Of a stretch of DNA of 64,000 bases, positions 20,931 through 30,728 are shown one piece after another. This DNA comes from Epithemia pelagica. Its lineage: Eukaryota > Bacillariophyta > Bacillariophyceae > Surirellales > Surirellaceae. The stretch's first letter is position 1. Every line of letters begins with the position of its first letter. Location of the stretch: assembly GCA_946965045.2 (NCBI GenBank), contig OX337232.1:1984001-2048000 (forward strand), given 5' to 3'. Position numbers and translations under genes: made by a program. The notes under the pieces are model-generated. The model had not been told where the DNA came from. It ran no database searches and worked only from the letters and a program-made list of their open reading frames with translations.

Positions 20931-22707
20931 GTGTCACGCATTCTGCATCGAGCTGCACCCGTTTTAGAGGATTTCTGCCGTGCCGGAGTCCCCATCCTTT
21001 CCACTGACCCCGAATGGTCAGTAAACATGTGTTCTATGGCTGCTGCCCGTGGATGCCACAAGAGCGCCCTCGAATTTGGTTCCTTCGTCCACGCCGATAT
21101 GGCCGACATGGTCACTCGGGGATACTCGGTTGTCCTCCCCTACCGTACCCCCGTTCGCCATCTTCCAAATTTGCGCATATCCCCCATCGGCTGTGTTCCC
21201 CAGCGCGATTCAGTGTCAACGCAACAACAGATAGATGCGCCTACCAAGAAGCCATGCAGTTCTGTGGCACATTGAAAAGACTACTACAACAGATCCTACT
21301 TGCAAAACCAGTGCACGGCCCGACCTTCGTTCTGAAGATAGACCTGTCTGACGGATTCTACCGAGTGCCACTCCGCCCATCCGATGTGCCTCGTCTGGGT
21401 GTCATCCTCCCACCATTGCCAACAACCAAGGAAGACATCATCGCTTTCCTACTCACCCTTCCGATGGGTTGGACGGAAAGTCCGCCGCAGTTCACCGCCT
21501 TTACCGAGACCATCTTACCACCGAAGTCGCATGGGATCCACCGCCCCACCCACTCGAACAGGCAGCGAGCACACAACCAGCCCTGGCCGAACCGATTCGC
21601 CCAGTCCTCAGCATTCCCTCTCCGTCCTATCTCCCTCGCGGCCCTTCACCACATCCAACCTCCGACATCTTGGCCTCACTCCCCAAACTGCCACCTAACC
21701 CACCGTCCCGTTTTGTCTCCTTCAACCATAACAAACCGCTCGCATACACAGACGTCTACCTCGATGACGAAATTATGCTTGCCCAAGGTTCGTGCACACG
21801 TCTCAACCGCTTGCGACGCACCTTGCTACACTGCAATGACCTTGTGTTCCGCCCCAACGATTCCGACGACTCTCGCCAAGGACGCCGCGAACCCATCTCC
21901 ACCAAAAAATTGTCACGTGGTGACGCCTGTTGGACAACTTTCAAGACCATTCTTGGCTGGAACGTCGACACACTCAAGAAAACGATCGAGCTGCCACCGC
22001 ACCGAAAGACAGAACTGCTCCTCTTGCTTAACGGGTTCCGCCATCGGCATACCGCCACCCTTTTGGAATGGCAAAAATTACTGGGCGAACTACGCAGCAT
22101 GGTCATCGCCATTCCCGGTGGTGCCGGTCTGTTTTGCCAGTTGCAAGCTGCCTTAACAGCCGCCGCTCCCATCGGCACAATCCACCTCACAAACGCCGTC
22201 CGAGACCAACTCAGTGACCTTTATGCCCTGGCTTCTGACCTTGTTCGTCGCCCAACGCGCATCGCCGAGATCGTACCGACTGCCCCCTCCTTCCTGGGCA
22301 CCTGTGACGCGTCTGCTCTGGCCATGGGTGGCACCTGCCTTCCTCCCCACCGCCCCTCCTCCACTACACCGCCTGTGCGGCCGACGGTGTGGCGTGTTCC
22401 CGTTCCTCGTTCGATTCGTGATAACCTCCAGACAGCTACTAACCCGGCCGGTAGCATCACCATCAATGACCTCAAACTAGCCGCGACAATACTCCAGGCT
22501 GACGTCGTGTCGCAACTTGCTGATGTGCGTGAATGCACCATTGCCACCGGATGCGACAATATCAGTGCAGTTTCTTGGAACCAACGTCAAAGCATCACCT
22601 CAACACGTGCCGCATCCTACCTCCTCCGTACCAACAGCCTCCATCAGCGGCAACATCGTTACCAACACATTGTTTCGTACCTCCCAGGGGAAAAATGTTA
22701 TGGCTGA
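20931..22707 (+). pseudogene. Reverse transcriptase-RNase H of the YR retroelement, frameshifted
   Basis: RT motifs appear across three frames: FVLKIDLSDGFYRVPL (first catalytic Asp region, about 21330), LLTLPMGWTESPPQF (about 21455) and VYLDDEIM (YxDD box, about 21755). The RNase H-like part follows (GTCDASALAMGG near 22300; ECTIATGCDNISAVSW near 22530) and ends near LPGEK-NVMADDTSRL at about 22690, where the frame shifts again. Frameshifts lie near 21200, 21480 and 22690, so it is non-functional. Confidence 0.82.
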
Positions 22708-22785
22708 TGACACCTCGCGGCTGACCACTTATTCTGACACTGCCTTACTTTCCCATTTCAACCACGTTTTCCCACAGGCGCAACC

Positions 22786-23300
22786 TTGGCAGCTACTCCG
22801 CCCGCGCAACGACACGTTTTCTTCAGTGATCTCCGCGTTGCGAGGCTATCGGCATGGAATTCCGTTACTACTCCACAACGTGCCTCCGCCCAACAACGCA
22901 TGTGGAAAAAAATCTGGATCCCTTTCTGCAAATCGCTCTCCCTCGATCCGCTACTCCGTCACACACAGGACAAAGTTCCAGTGCTATAAGTTTTTGCCCT
23001 CCGCGTCCGCGACGGCGGATGCAGCCGAAGCCACCAGCCCGTTCGGGCTGAAACAGTGGCTGACGAACTCCACTCCATCGCAAAGACGTTTTGCCACATG
23101 GGGGCCGTGGACCCCCGTCTCAACTGCTTCGGCACCATCAATATTCACCTAACACGACAAATCAAAAGTTGGAAAAACCGTCCAACCAATGCCCGTACAG
23201 CTCATGCGCACGGCTCAACGCATCACGGCCTGCACACTATGTGAGCAAACCCATGCCGCTATGGACTTGGCATGGATTGGCTATTTCTACCTCCTGCAAC
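22786..23300 (+). pseudogene. Tyrosine recombinase, N-terminal part, broken
   Basis: SAM-like N-terminal domain text: AQQRMWKKIWIPFCKSLSLD, then in other frames SRSHQPVRAETVADELHSIA and KTFCHMGAVDPRLNCFG, ending DLAWIGYFYLLQLA. This layout is typical of recombinases in DIRS/Ngaro-type elements. About 45-50 residues expected next are missing; the C-terminal catalytic part resumes at 34357. Confidence 0.75.
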
Positions 23301-23951
23301 TTGCGGTAATTGACTCAAAACGTAGTCATCCTTCTACTACTCAGAGTATCGTCACGATATAACATTCTTCATTATCACACAGTAATACCTCTGATATGAT
23401 CATACTAGGTACAGATTATTTCAATATGAGGAAAACATCGAGAGTCACGGATGTCGGAGGATTTGGTAGATGTCGGATGATGTCGGATGATGTTGGATGA
23501 TGTCGGATGATGTCGGAGGATGTCGGAGGATGTCGGATGTTTTTATCGCCAAAAGAATATGTACTCTCCAGCAGTTGCATTTCTTCAAGATAAATCACAA
23601 GGTTTGTAGTCGCTGATTGACGGTAGGCCCATCAACTGAATGAGTACCGCTGGATTTTGAGGCAAACCATGTTTGCGCGCGAGCCCGAAACGACATCAAA
23701 CGACATCAAACAACATCAAACGACATACCTTTCGACATCGAACGACATACCTTTCGACATTCCCGTTTGTTCCATACTGGAGAATGGTAAATCATATTCT
23801 ATGGTATCATAATACGTACTTTGTATTAATATCGATCCTTTTTTTGGTTTCGTCCGTTGGGTATTCGGAGAGAATATGCGACTCACGTGTAGTTACCGGA
23901 AGTTGCTGCGTGCTGGCGAATTCTGCCACACAAACGAAAACCACCCTCTGC
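23301..23951. other. Repeat-bearing spacer left of the 6.1-kb transposon
   Basis: No supportable gene. It contains two microsatellite-like arrays in opposite orientation (next entry) and ends with the 10-bp target sequence CACCCTCTGC (23942-23951). Confidence 0.6.
23446..23765. repeat. Inverted pair of ATGTCG/CGACAT arrays
   Basis: Left array (about 23450-23540): repeated GATGTCGGATGAT/GATGTCGGAG units. Right array (about 23690-23762): CGACATCAAA and CGACATACCTTT units, carrying the complementary core CGACAT. About 150 bp separates them. Arms of this kind can pair and may be subterminal protein-binding sites. Confidence 0.75.
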
Positions 23952-24124
23952 TACCCCCAAGCGCCGGGCGAGTATTGAGTCGCACTTAAAAAGGGCTTTC
24001 GTATACTCACCCCCATGGCGCGTCCTGGAGCTCTCGATGTTGATACAAAATCCCAAAACACACATATTATCTCCACACATTCATTACGGTGGCAGAGGTA
24101 CGGTGTCTGTGAAAGACCTTATCC

Positions 24125-27100
24125 ATGTCTACATCTTCCCACCGAAAGCACCGCCTCTCTCAGAAGCAAGCCAGGAAGGCTTTTGCAGCGCAAGATGTAT
24201 CGGGAGCATCACAAGCGTCGACACAAGAGGGTAGAACAAGGAGTATCGCCGAAAGTCGAAACGCTTCACAAGAACAGATTCAAGTGCAGCATCCTCCAGC
24301 CACTTCTCCTTCCAACCCGTTCCCTTTTCCTTCATCTGTCCATGTTACCACCTCGTCCCTTCCTCTCTACGAAACTCCTCTCGCGACAAATGGTAATGCA
24401 GCAAGACAGGTCGAAGCAAACGAAGAAAAGTCCGAACCCTCAAGCTTCCTTGACAGTGCCGCTGCAAGTTCGCTCTCGACGATCCCATCGGAGCGCACCC
24501 AACCAGCGCCTCATCGCCTTCCTTTTACCTCTTTTCCTATATCGTCCCAAGGTACTCCCAGTGCTGGGTCTTCCCCTGACGTTCGTCGGACTGTTACTGT
24601 TCTACCAAACAACAGAGATGCCTCTTCACAGTCCTTCGATCTGGTACACCGTCGTCATTCCTTTGGACACGTCGAGTTTGGCACTCAATCTTCACCACCG
24701 AAGCCTCTGAATATGTCGCGAGTGGTTGAGACACCAAACCAGCAGCAAGAAACCAACAACATCAATCCTACCACGAGCAACAACAACAACAGTGATCCTA
24801 CAGCAACGAACAACTACAACGACAACGACGATCATACCACAACAAACAACAACCATGAGATTGCATCTGAGTACACCGTTCCTACGGCCGTTGCTCCTCC
24901 TGCCGAATCTCTGCTCAACAATAACCAACCGCCTACCGGAACCTCTGTACCTTTGTTGCAAGGACGTGTCCGCCGTCCACAACCACAACAAGCCAAATAC
25001 CCAAATCTGAAAGTCCCAGTTAAACAGATTGTCGAAGGGACGTACTTGCTTCCTCTGCGTCGACAACCGCCGCTCCATTGTCAAAATCCCGGGCAATCCA
25101 GCAAGCTCCATCCGCCTTTGGTTATAGTTGCTCCAGAAGCCGAAAACCCTCAGGCTCTTTCCCTATCCTCCAACCATTGTTCCCAATTGATGCGAAAAGC
25201 CAAAAACTTCACCGCCGGCGTATCTCGGTCAACCACTGGAACCAAGAAACAGCGTCGCTATAACCGTTTATCCTCCACCAAACGGAAACGAAGCGATTCA
25301 GTCGCACCGTCCGAAACCAATTCGCCAGATTCCAACCAACAAAACAATCAAATACATGTTGTGACGTCTTTTGCATTGCGGACTCTATTACTTGAGGATA
25401 TCTGGTTCCTAGAAGAGGAAACCGCGATCGTTCTGTTCTTTGACGAAGCGCTCCTCCCACCACGTTACGGGAAACGCTTGTTGACTCTTTGGCGAGAAAC
25501 GGAACAGTCTCAATTCCTTCCGACTGTTTCTTGTCAAGGCCGCTCTTACAAACAATTGTCTGGGTGGGTCCAGAGTAATCAAGCAACTAAGAAGAAAATC
25601 ACAGAGGAGGGTGTGAAAACCTACGACCAAGTTATGGAAGCCTTGTCCGAGTTCAATCACAATGGACTCTACCTACGCTTTCCTATTTTCTCAGCAATAG
25701 ACTGCAATATTTCCTTTCCGCCCCAAGCGTGTATCCAACAGCTTATCTCATGGTTTGAGTTGTACACCTATCCCCAAGGTGTATTTTTACAGGCAGACTA
25801 TCATCCAGAGCGGACTTGGTTGCCCTTGTTCAAGCAGTTGAAAGCACAAGGCGATGATCGCGTTACACTGTTTCATCGCCTCATCCAGGAAAGCCCAGGG
25901 GACAGGTACATGATGGCTGAATTGAAGAGTGTGTGGGAACGCTGCCAAGCCCAACAGGATGCGTCAGAGACAAAAGCCCAATTCGAAAACAAGATAGCTG
26001 CTGTTCAGAAACAAGCCTTGTCGCAAGCATTGGTGCCTCCTCCTATCATTGATGCTGCTGTTGTTGCCAAGTTCTGCGAAAAATTAGATGAGAGATTGAA
26101 TGAAAGACTCGACGAATGCTTTGGCCGATTCACCAATATTTTCGATAAATTTCTTTCGGAGTACGAGTTGCGCGCATTGACGACACAATTTGAACACCAG
26201 CTTCCACAACAATTCAACGCCATAATGGGGATGAGTGGATACCTGAAGAAGATAGACGATGCCCCAGCAACAGATAAACGCTTTCTTCGCAAACGCTACT
26301 CCCTTGATGCTTTCTTCCAATTTATCGTCCGGGCTAGAAAGCACAACAATCATCTACTGGTCCCCTTCGGCATGCTCTTTGCCTTGGCCCAATATGCTTG
26401 TGGGCATGGAATGCTGGCCCTTCAGATTCCAATCTGGTTTGGAATTTCCGTATCAAAGCGAACGATGGAGCGCCGTGTTGCAGAATGCCTCAAGACCTAT
26501 GACCAGAAGGTCCAAAGGTCATTGAGAAACGTAACAAATCTTCTTGCCGTATTTGATAACCTACAAGACGGCCGTCGCCTACAGTTCCAAAGTGGACAGA
26601 GTGCAATCTACACGAGAGTGACAGCCAGGTTTGTCATGGCTATGTATCTTGAGAAGCTACCTTCATGGGTCTATTCCTGTCTTTCTCGACCTGCACTAAC
26701 TTACATCCAACAGGATATTCCAGCTCCGTATCAAATGCCGGCTTTCGAGTGTGATCGGAGCGATCGGCATGCATCTCTGGTGGATACTATTGCTTCCTTA
26801 TTTCGTGGCACCTACAAGTCCGATCTTGAACGTGATGGAAACCCCTTCGATTTTTCTGGAACGCGTGTCCGTTGCTACGTGCAAATGGTATCATGGTGTG
26901 CGGAATTGCGTGCGATTAAACGTTACCTTTCCATCCGACGGCGTAAAGGACAAGAACTATACTACACACTACAGCCAATTCAATTTGCAGCATGTCCTAA
27001 GCGGGAAATGGTCAATTATTCTATGAACCGGCTCAGAAAGAAGCGTGATACGAACGTTTTCACCATGGCTCGGCAATTCGCCTCTAGAGTTGTTCGGACA

Positions 27101-29260
27101 TGGCGGCACCTTCCCCCAGTTGCTGAACTTTTGATGCTACCAGTATCTGTGCTAGACGAAACCACAAAGGTCGGGGCGTCCGGTGTTGTCCTTGATTTTA
27201 TGACCCTCCATGGTCTGTTCGAATGGGATGATCACAACAAGATCTATCAACCTGCTGCTTCGTGGAACGACAAATGGCTCTTTATTGTTGGTGACGGTTT
27301 GTCGATTGACCGAATCTTTCCATTTTCCGATGATGTTATGGCGATTACTGATTCCAAAACAGTGTCCTTCAGGCAGGCATATCGCCAAGCCATGGCAATA
27401 AGCCAAGTGATCCACCGTGTTGTGCCTATTACGGGAGACCTCCATGTTCGATTTCACATGTTGGAATCTATATACAGACTATTCTATGGGGGGTTCTTGC
27501 AGTGCTTCCAACACAGATTGAAATGGAAGCATCTCGACCCAATCGACGTGTCGAATAGTTACAGACTCTGTCACCGTCTTGTTGCACTGGTTTACGAAGA
27601 GACTGAGCGACTTATGTTCGACGTATTCGTTTGTAATGCAGTCAAGAAGGTAAAGATTGAAGACTTGCTGAAGGGCAGCAATGGCAGAGAGGATCTGGCC
27701 CTGTATCTTGCAAAGACTTATCTCGCTTTCTTGAACCGGGAAGTTTGCGAGAGTCCCCATTGGTTACGACGTTACCTCTGTAACTTCCTATTGATAACGA
27801 AGAAGTACATGAGATTTCTCGAAGCAGAACAGCACGGAGATGAAATATCAATGGAGGCCATGGTCGTGGAGTATTTGCCCTACTTTTACGCAACAAACAA
27901 ACGGAATTCCTTTAATACGCAGCTCCGGCTCATGGAGTTATACTATCACGGCATTCCTATTTCGGTTCTACAACAACTCAGACTGAACAGAACTAAACGA
28001 CAGAAACCCGCCAGCGTCGCATCCGCCTTCCAGAAGGAAAGTGCCCTTGACCAGATTATGGAGAGGCTCATGCCCTTTTTCAAGGGCATGAACCATCTCA
28101 GAACCGAAGCCTCGTTTATTAAGGTGTCTCAAATGCTTACTGCCTGTCAGCGGGCTAAGCATTTTGTCGAGTTTTATACTCGTGGTCGAGCTGACGGGAT
28201 GTCGGAACTTGCAGAACGGGTGAAGGAAGAAGGAGACCCTGCCGAGATAGAGAAGTACAATGAAGAGGCGCTGGCAGATCCTGGCCAGCGGAACAAGCGG
28301 ACAACGTATCCCAAGAGTGAGCTGAACAGGGTTTTGGTCACCGAATTACTGGTTCTTGCAAAATGTTACGAGGTTCCTCGTGACAGTTCCAGTGTGATAG
28401 ATCGAGACCATTTTTGGAGAGCATTGGATTTGACTACGCTCAAGGTTCAGAAAAAGCTTCGACGGTGTGGTGGCGACGGTAAGGTTGAGGCAGACACCAC
28501 ACACCAGTATGTGTTATGCCAGGCTCAGGCCATGATGGGGCCCCTTTCGAAAGCGAAGAATGCTAGGGTGGGGGAAGAAACGGGCGACAATCGTGAGGGG
28601 GACCAAATGGATGTGGATGAGACTGAGGACGACGAAGAGATTGATCTGGAAAAGGCCATGAAAGACCAAGATGAAGAACTGGAAAACGCCATGAAAGACC
28701 AAGATGGAGAAGAGTCCGTGGGAGACCGGTCCTACTTTAGCATTGGCGAAACAGTTGCCGTTGTGGAAGTGATGGAGGATACATCGGGCTACGGCACTCA
28801 ACCAAGTGTGGAGGTCTTTTCAGACAAAGAGGACGACAACGATGAAGAATGGGGTAATAGCCAAGAAGATACTGTCTTCGAAGAAGACGAAGAACAGATT
28901 CCGGAAACCCAACTCGAAGATGCCATTGAGGAGGAGGCGGCGGAAACTACGGATGAGACAGAGGATGTTGATGATAACCGATGTGATGAAGTTGATGAGG
29001 ATGGAGAGGATGCTAGTGCGTCTCAAGAAGAGGAGGACAATGAAGAAGGAGCTGACAGTGTGGAAAAGGACCGAGACGACGGACTGAGGGAGAAGTCAGC
29101 AGTGAAAGGCATGAAGGTAGTCCCCATGAATGTGGTCGCCTCCAAAGATGTCGTTGCCGTAGCACTAGAGGAAATTGCCGAAAAGAATGTCATAACGGTG
29201 CGAGGAAAAGATGTTGAACGAAAAGAGAGAGAGGAGCACTTTCTGAGATACAAGCTCTAG
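24125..29260 (+). CDS. 1,711-aa transposase-like protein of the 6.1-kb transposon
   Basis: Single open frame from the ATG at 24125. The first about 350 residues are disordered (Pro, Asn, Thr runs). A folded region spans about 410-1460. The segment WLFIVGDGLSIDRIF followed about 70 residues later by ITGDLHVRFHMLESIYRLFYGG resembles the two acidic regions of DUF6589-type transposase cores (Asp in GDGLS, Asp in GDLH). The last about 200 residues are highly acidic with many Glu/Asp runs. The frame is intact for 5.1 kb, suggesting recent activity. It converges on, and overlaps by up to about 95 bp, the minus-strand helicase remnant. The family is not certain. Confidence 0.7.
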   Translation: MSTSSHRKHRLSQKQARKAFAAQDVSGASQASTQEGRTRSIAESRNASQEQIQVQHPPATSPSNPFPFPSSVHVTTSSLPLYETPLATNGNAARQVEANEEKSEPSSFLDSAAASSLSTIPSERTQPAPHRLPFTSFPISSQGTPSAGSSPDVRRTVTVLPNNRDASSQSFDLVHRRHSFGHVEFGTQSSPPKPLNMSRVVETPNQQQETNNINPTTSNNNNSDPTATNNYNDNDDHTTTNNNHEIASEYTVPTAVAPPAESLLNNNQPPTGTSVPLLQGRVRRPQPQQAKYPNLKVPVKQIVEGTYLLPLRRQPPLHCQNPGQSSKLHPPLVIVAPEAENPQALSLSSNHCSQLMRKAKNFTAGVSRSTTGTKKQRRYNRLSSTKRKRSDSVAPSETNSPDSNQQNNQIHVVTSFALRTLLLEDIWFLEEETAIVLFFDEALLPPRYGKRLLTLWRETEQSQFLPTVSCQGRSYKQLSGWVQSNQATKKKITEEGVKTYDQVMEALSEFNHNGLYLRFPIFSAIDCNISFPPQACIQQLISWFELYTYPQGVFLQADYHPERTWLPLFKQLKAQGDDRVTLFHRLIQESPGDRYMMAELKSVWERCQAQQDASETKAQFENKIAAVQKQALSQALVPPPIIDAAVVAKFCEKLDERLNERLDECFGRFTNIFDKFLSEYELRALTTQFEHQLPQQFNAIMGMSGYLKKIDDAPATDKRFLRKRYSLDAFFQFIVRARKHNNHLLVPFGMLFALAQYACGHGMLALQIPIWFGISVSKRTMERRVAECLKTYDQKVQRSLRNVTNLLAVFDNLQDGRRLQFQSGQSAIYTRVTARFVMAMYLEKLPSWVYSCLSRPALTYIQQDIPAPYQMPAFECDRSDRHASLVDTIASLFRGTYKSDLERDGNPFDFSGTRVRCYVQMVSWCAELRAIKRYLSIRRRKGQELYYTLQPIQFAACPKREMVNYSMNRLRKKRDTNVFTMARQFASRVVRTWRHLPPVAELLMLPVSVLDETTKVGASGVVLDFMTLHGLFEWDDHNKIYQPAASWNDKWLFIVGDGLSIDRIFPFSDDVMAITDSKTVSFRQAYRQAMAISQVIHRVVPITGDLHVRFHMLESIYRLFYGGFLQCFQHRLKWKHLDPIDVSNSYRLCHRLVALVYEETERLMFDVFVCNAVKKVKIEDLLKGSNGREDLALYLAKTYLAFLNREVCESPHWLRRYLCNFLLITKKYMRFLEAEQHGDEISMEAMVVEYLPYFYATNKRNSFNTQLRLMELYYHGIPISVLQQLRLNRTKRQKPASVASAFQKESALDQIMERLMPFFKGMNHLRTEASFIKVSQMLTACQRAKHFVEFYTRGRADGMSELAERVKEEGDPAEIEKYNEEALADPGQRNKRTTYPKSELNRVLVTELLVLAKCYEVPRDSSSVIDRDHFWRALDLTTLKVQKKLRRCGGDGKVEADTTHQYVLCQAQAMMGPLSKAKNARVGEETGDNREGDQMDVDETEDDEEIDLEKAMKDQDEELENAMKDQDGEESVGDRSYFSIGETVAVVEVMEDTSGYGTQPSVEVFSDKEDDNDEEWGNSQEDTVFEEDEEQIPETQLEDAIEEEAAETTDETEDVDDNRCDEVDEDGEDASASQEEEDNEEGADSVEKDRDDGLREKSAVKGMKVVPMNVVASKDVVAVALEEIAEKNVITVRGKDVERKEREEHFLRYKL

Positions 29261-29860
29261 GTTCCGAAGAGTATCGTTCAGTTTCGGAGAACAGATTACG
29301 TCGAGGTTGAACACTTGCAGGCGATGATTGAGGCTTTGAGACGAAGCAAGGTCGGTCAGCTTCGTAGTCTGGTCCGCCGCCAAACTCAACAAAGGGACAA
29401 TGGTTATGGAAATCCCTCCACAAAGAAAACCGGATACATCTCTCACGGCCGACTTGCCACCGCCGGTGGAGCGGACAAGAAGGACAGGACGTAGGATGGG
29501 AAAGGACGTAGGTTGCATGGTGTGGCGCTTCATCACTTCTCCGCAAGCGTTCACTTGCCATGGTCTTGCAGTTTTGCCATGCCAGTCAGTAAAGGACAGC
29601 AAGATGGCCTGCTCAAGTAGGGGTAATGCATAAGGGGTATTGGGAGGGGAAGGGAAATCGGGTCGGACGGGTCGAATAGAAGTGTCTTGGGAGTTTGTTG
29701 CATGGTCATCACTGGCCTCGTTGCTGTGGTGACGGAGGGCAGATAGAACGTTGGCTGTGGACACCAAGTGGTTCGGTGTAGGCACCAGCGACGCCGTAGA
29801 TAACTCTTCAATTGTGTTGGTTTCCTGTGTAAAGCGTTGAAATGGGTTGGAAGGGTCCAT
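29165..29860 (-). pseudogene. RecQ-like SF2 helicase, N-terminal fragment only
   Basis: Starts at the ATG at 29860 (MDPSNPFQRFTQE). A Q-motif-like RPWQVNACGEVM, Walker A LLVRSTGGGKSAV and a motif Ia ITIVPLLSLAADQTTKL (the RecQ form PLLSLxxDQ) are present. The DEAH box and all later motifs are absent because the frame runs into the 3' end of the opposing 1,711-aa gene. Either an internal deletion removed most of the helicase or a distant exon is missing. In related transposons the helicase would assist strand separation. Confidence 0.75.
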
Positions 29861-30047
29861 GGTGGATGCACTTGGTATCACAAGTTTGGGTCCGCGGTGA
29901 AAGCGTTGAGGTGCAAATGATTTTGTATCAACATCGAGAAATCGCCAAATTTGGAGGACGCGCCATGGGGGTGAGAACACGAATGCATATTTTCTCCGAC
30001 TCAGGCGGGATTCAAACTCACCCGGCGCTTGGGGGTACACCCTCTGC

Positions 30048-30728
30048 TAGCTCGTGATGTCACCATCTGCGTCGGCATACGAAAACTCGACAACTTCGCA
30101 TGCCCAGAATCCGAGCTTCTCAAACACGGTTTGGAAGTTGTAAATATTAAAATCTGAATTGAATTACCGAAAATAATTCACAAGCGAAATCTCCTCAAAT
30201 TAACTTAATTCAACCAACTCATTTCTATATATATCTGAATGAAATAAGAATATTAATTCGTATTTTGACATAAGACGAATTAAGTTTGAAATACAATTCA
30301 TATACTGTACTTTCACGAATTAAATTATGAAACAAAACTCGTATTTCGACACACACAAATTAACTTCAATTCGAAACTCATATATTACCTAGATATGAAT
30401 TGAATTCCCATATGAATTCGTCGCCCATTCTGTAATGAATTGAATTCACACTCCCCTACCACGAATTCAGAGAAAATTGAATTTGCCAAATTCCGAATTC
30501 AATTCATGAATTACCCGTGTCACAATTCAATTCCACCCAACACCCCGATCCTTTCTGATTACATTCACCTACAATCTACGCCATTCTAATCCAATATGCA
30601 ATACAGTGTCAACAATGTCCACTTCTTATTCCACACTCCCCACCAAAACCCAACCCCCTTTGTTTGCTGTAACACCGACACCGAACTGAACACTGAACAC
30701 TTGTCCTCAAAGGGAGCCACAAATCAGC
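30048..30728. other. AT-rich spacer packed with GAATT/AATTC words
   Basis: From about 30145 to 30535 the sequence is AT-rich with about 20 occurrences of GAATT or its complement, often as GAATTGAATTC, and ACGAATTA variants, irregularly spaced. No gene was seen. It precedes the HhH-GPD gene and probably contains its promoter. Confidence 0.7.

Larger units (their letters stand above)
18617..23300 (+). mobile_element. Tyrosine-recombinase retroelement (DIRS/Ngaro-like), 5' part, decayed
   Basis: Order on the + strand: short terminal direct repeat, gag-like ORF with a zinc knuckle, reverse transcriptase and RNase H, then the N-terminal part of a tyrosine recombinase. No integrase or aspartic protease of the copia/gypsy kind was seen. 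At least four frameshifts and an in-frame stop (20761-20763) break the reading frames. Recombinase homology stops abruptly near 23300 (IGYFYLLQLA); the missing C-terminal half appears on the same strand at 34357. Confidence 0.82.
23952..30037. mobile_element. 6.1-kb DNA transposon, 10-bp TSD, large ORF plus RecQ-like helicase (AcademH-like?)
   Basis: Ends: TACCCCCAAGCGCCGGG at 23952 and its reverse complement ending at 30037. Two more conserved blocks lie inside both ends (24006-24026 with 29955-29975, and 24033-24052 with 29919-29938), so the inverted repeat is about 105-120 bp and mosaic. A perfect 10-bp direct repeat CACCCTCTGC flanks it (23942-23951 and 30038-30047). Two converging ORFs: 1,711 aa (+) and an N-terminal SF2/RecQ-like helicase piece (-). 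This combination recalls the helicase-bearing AcademH group; that assignment is inference. Confidence 0.85.
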
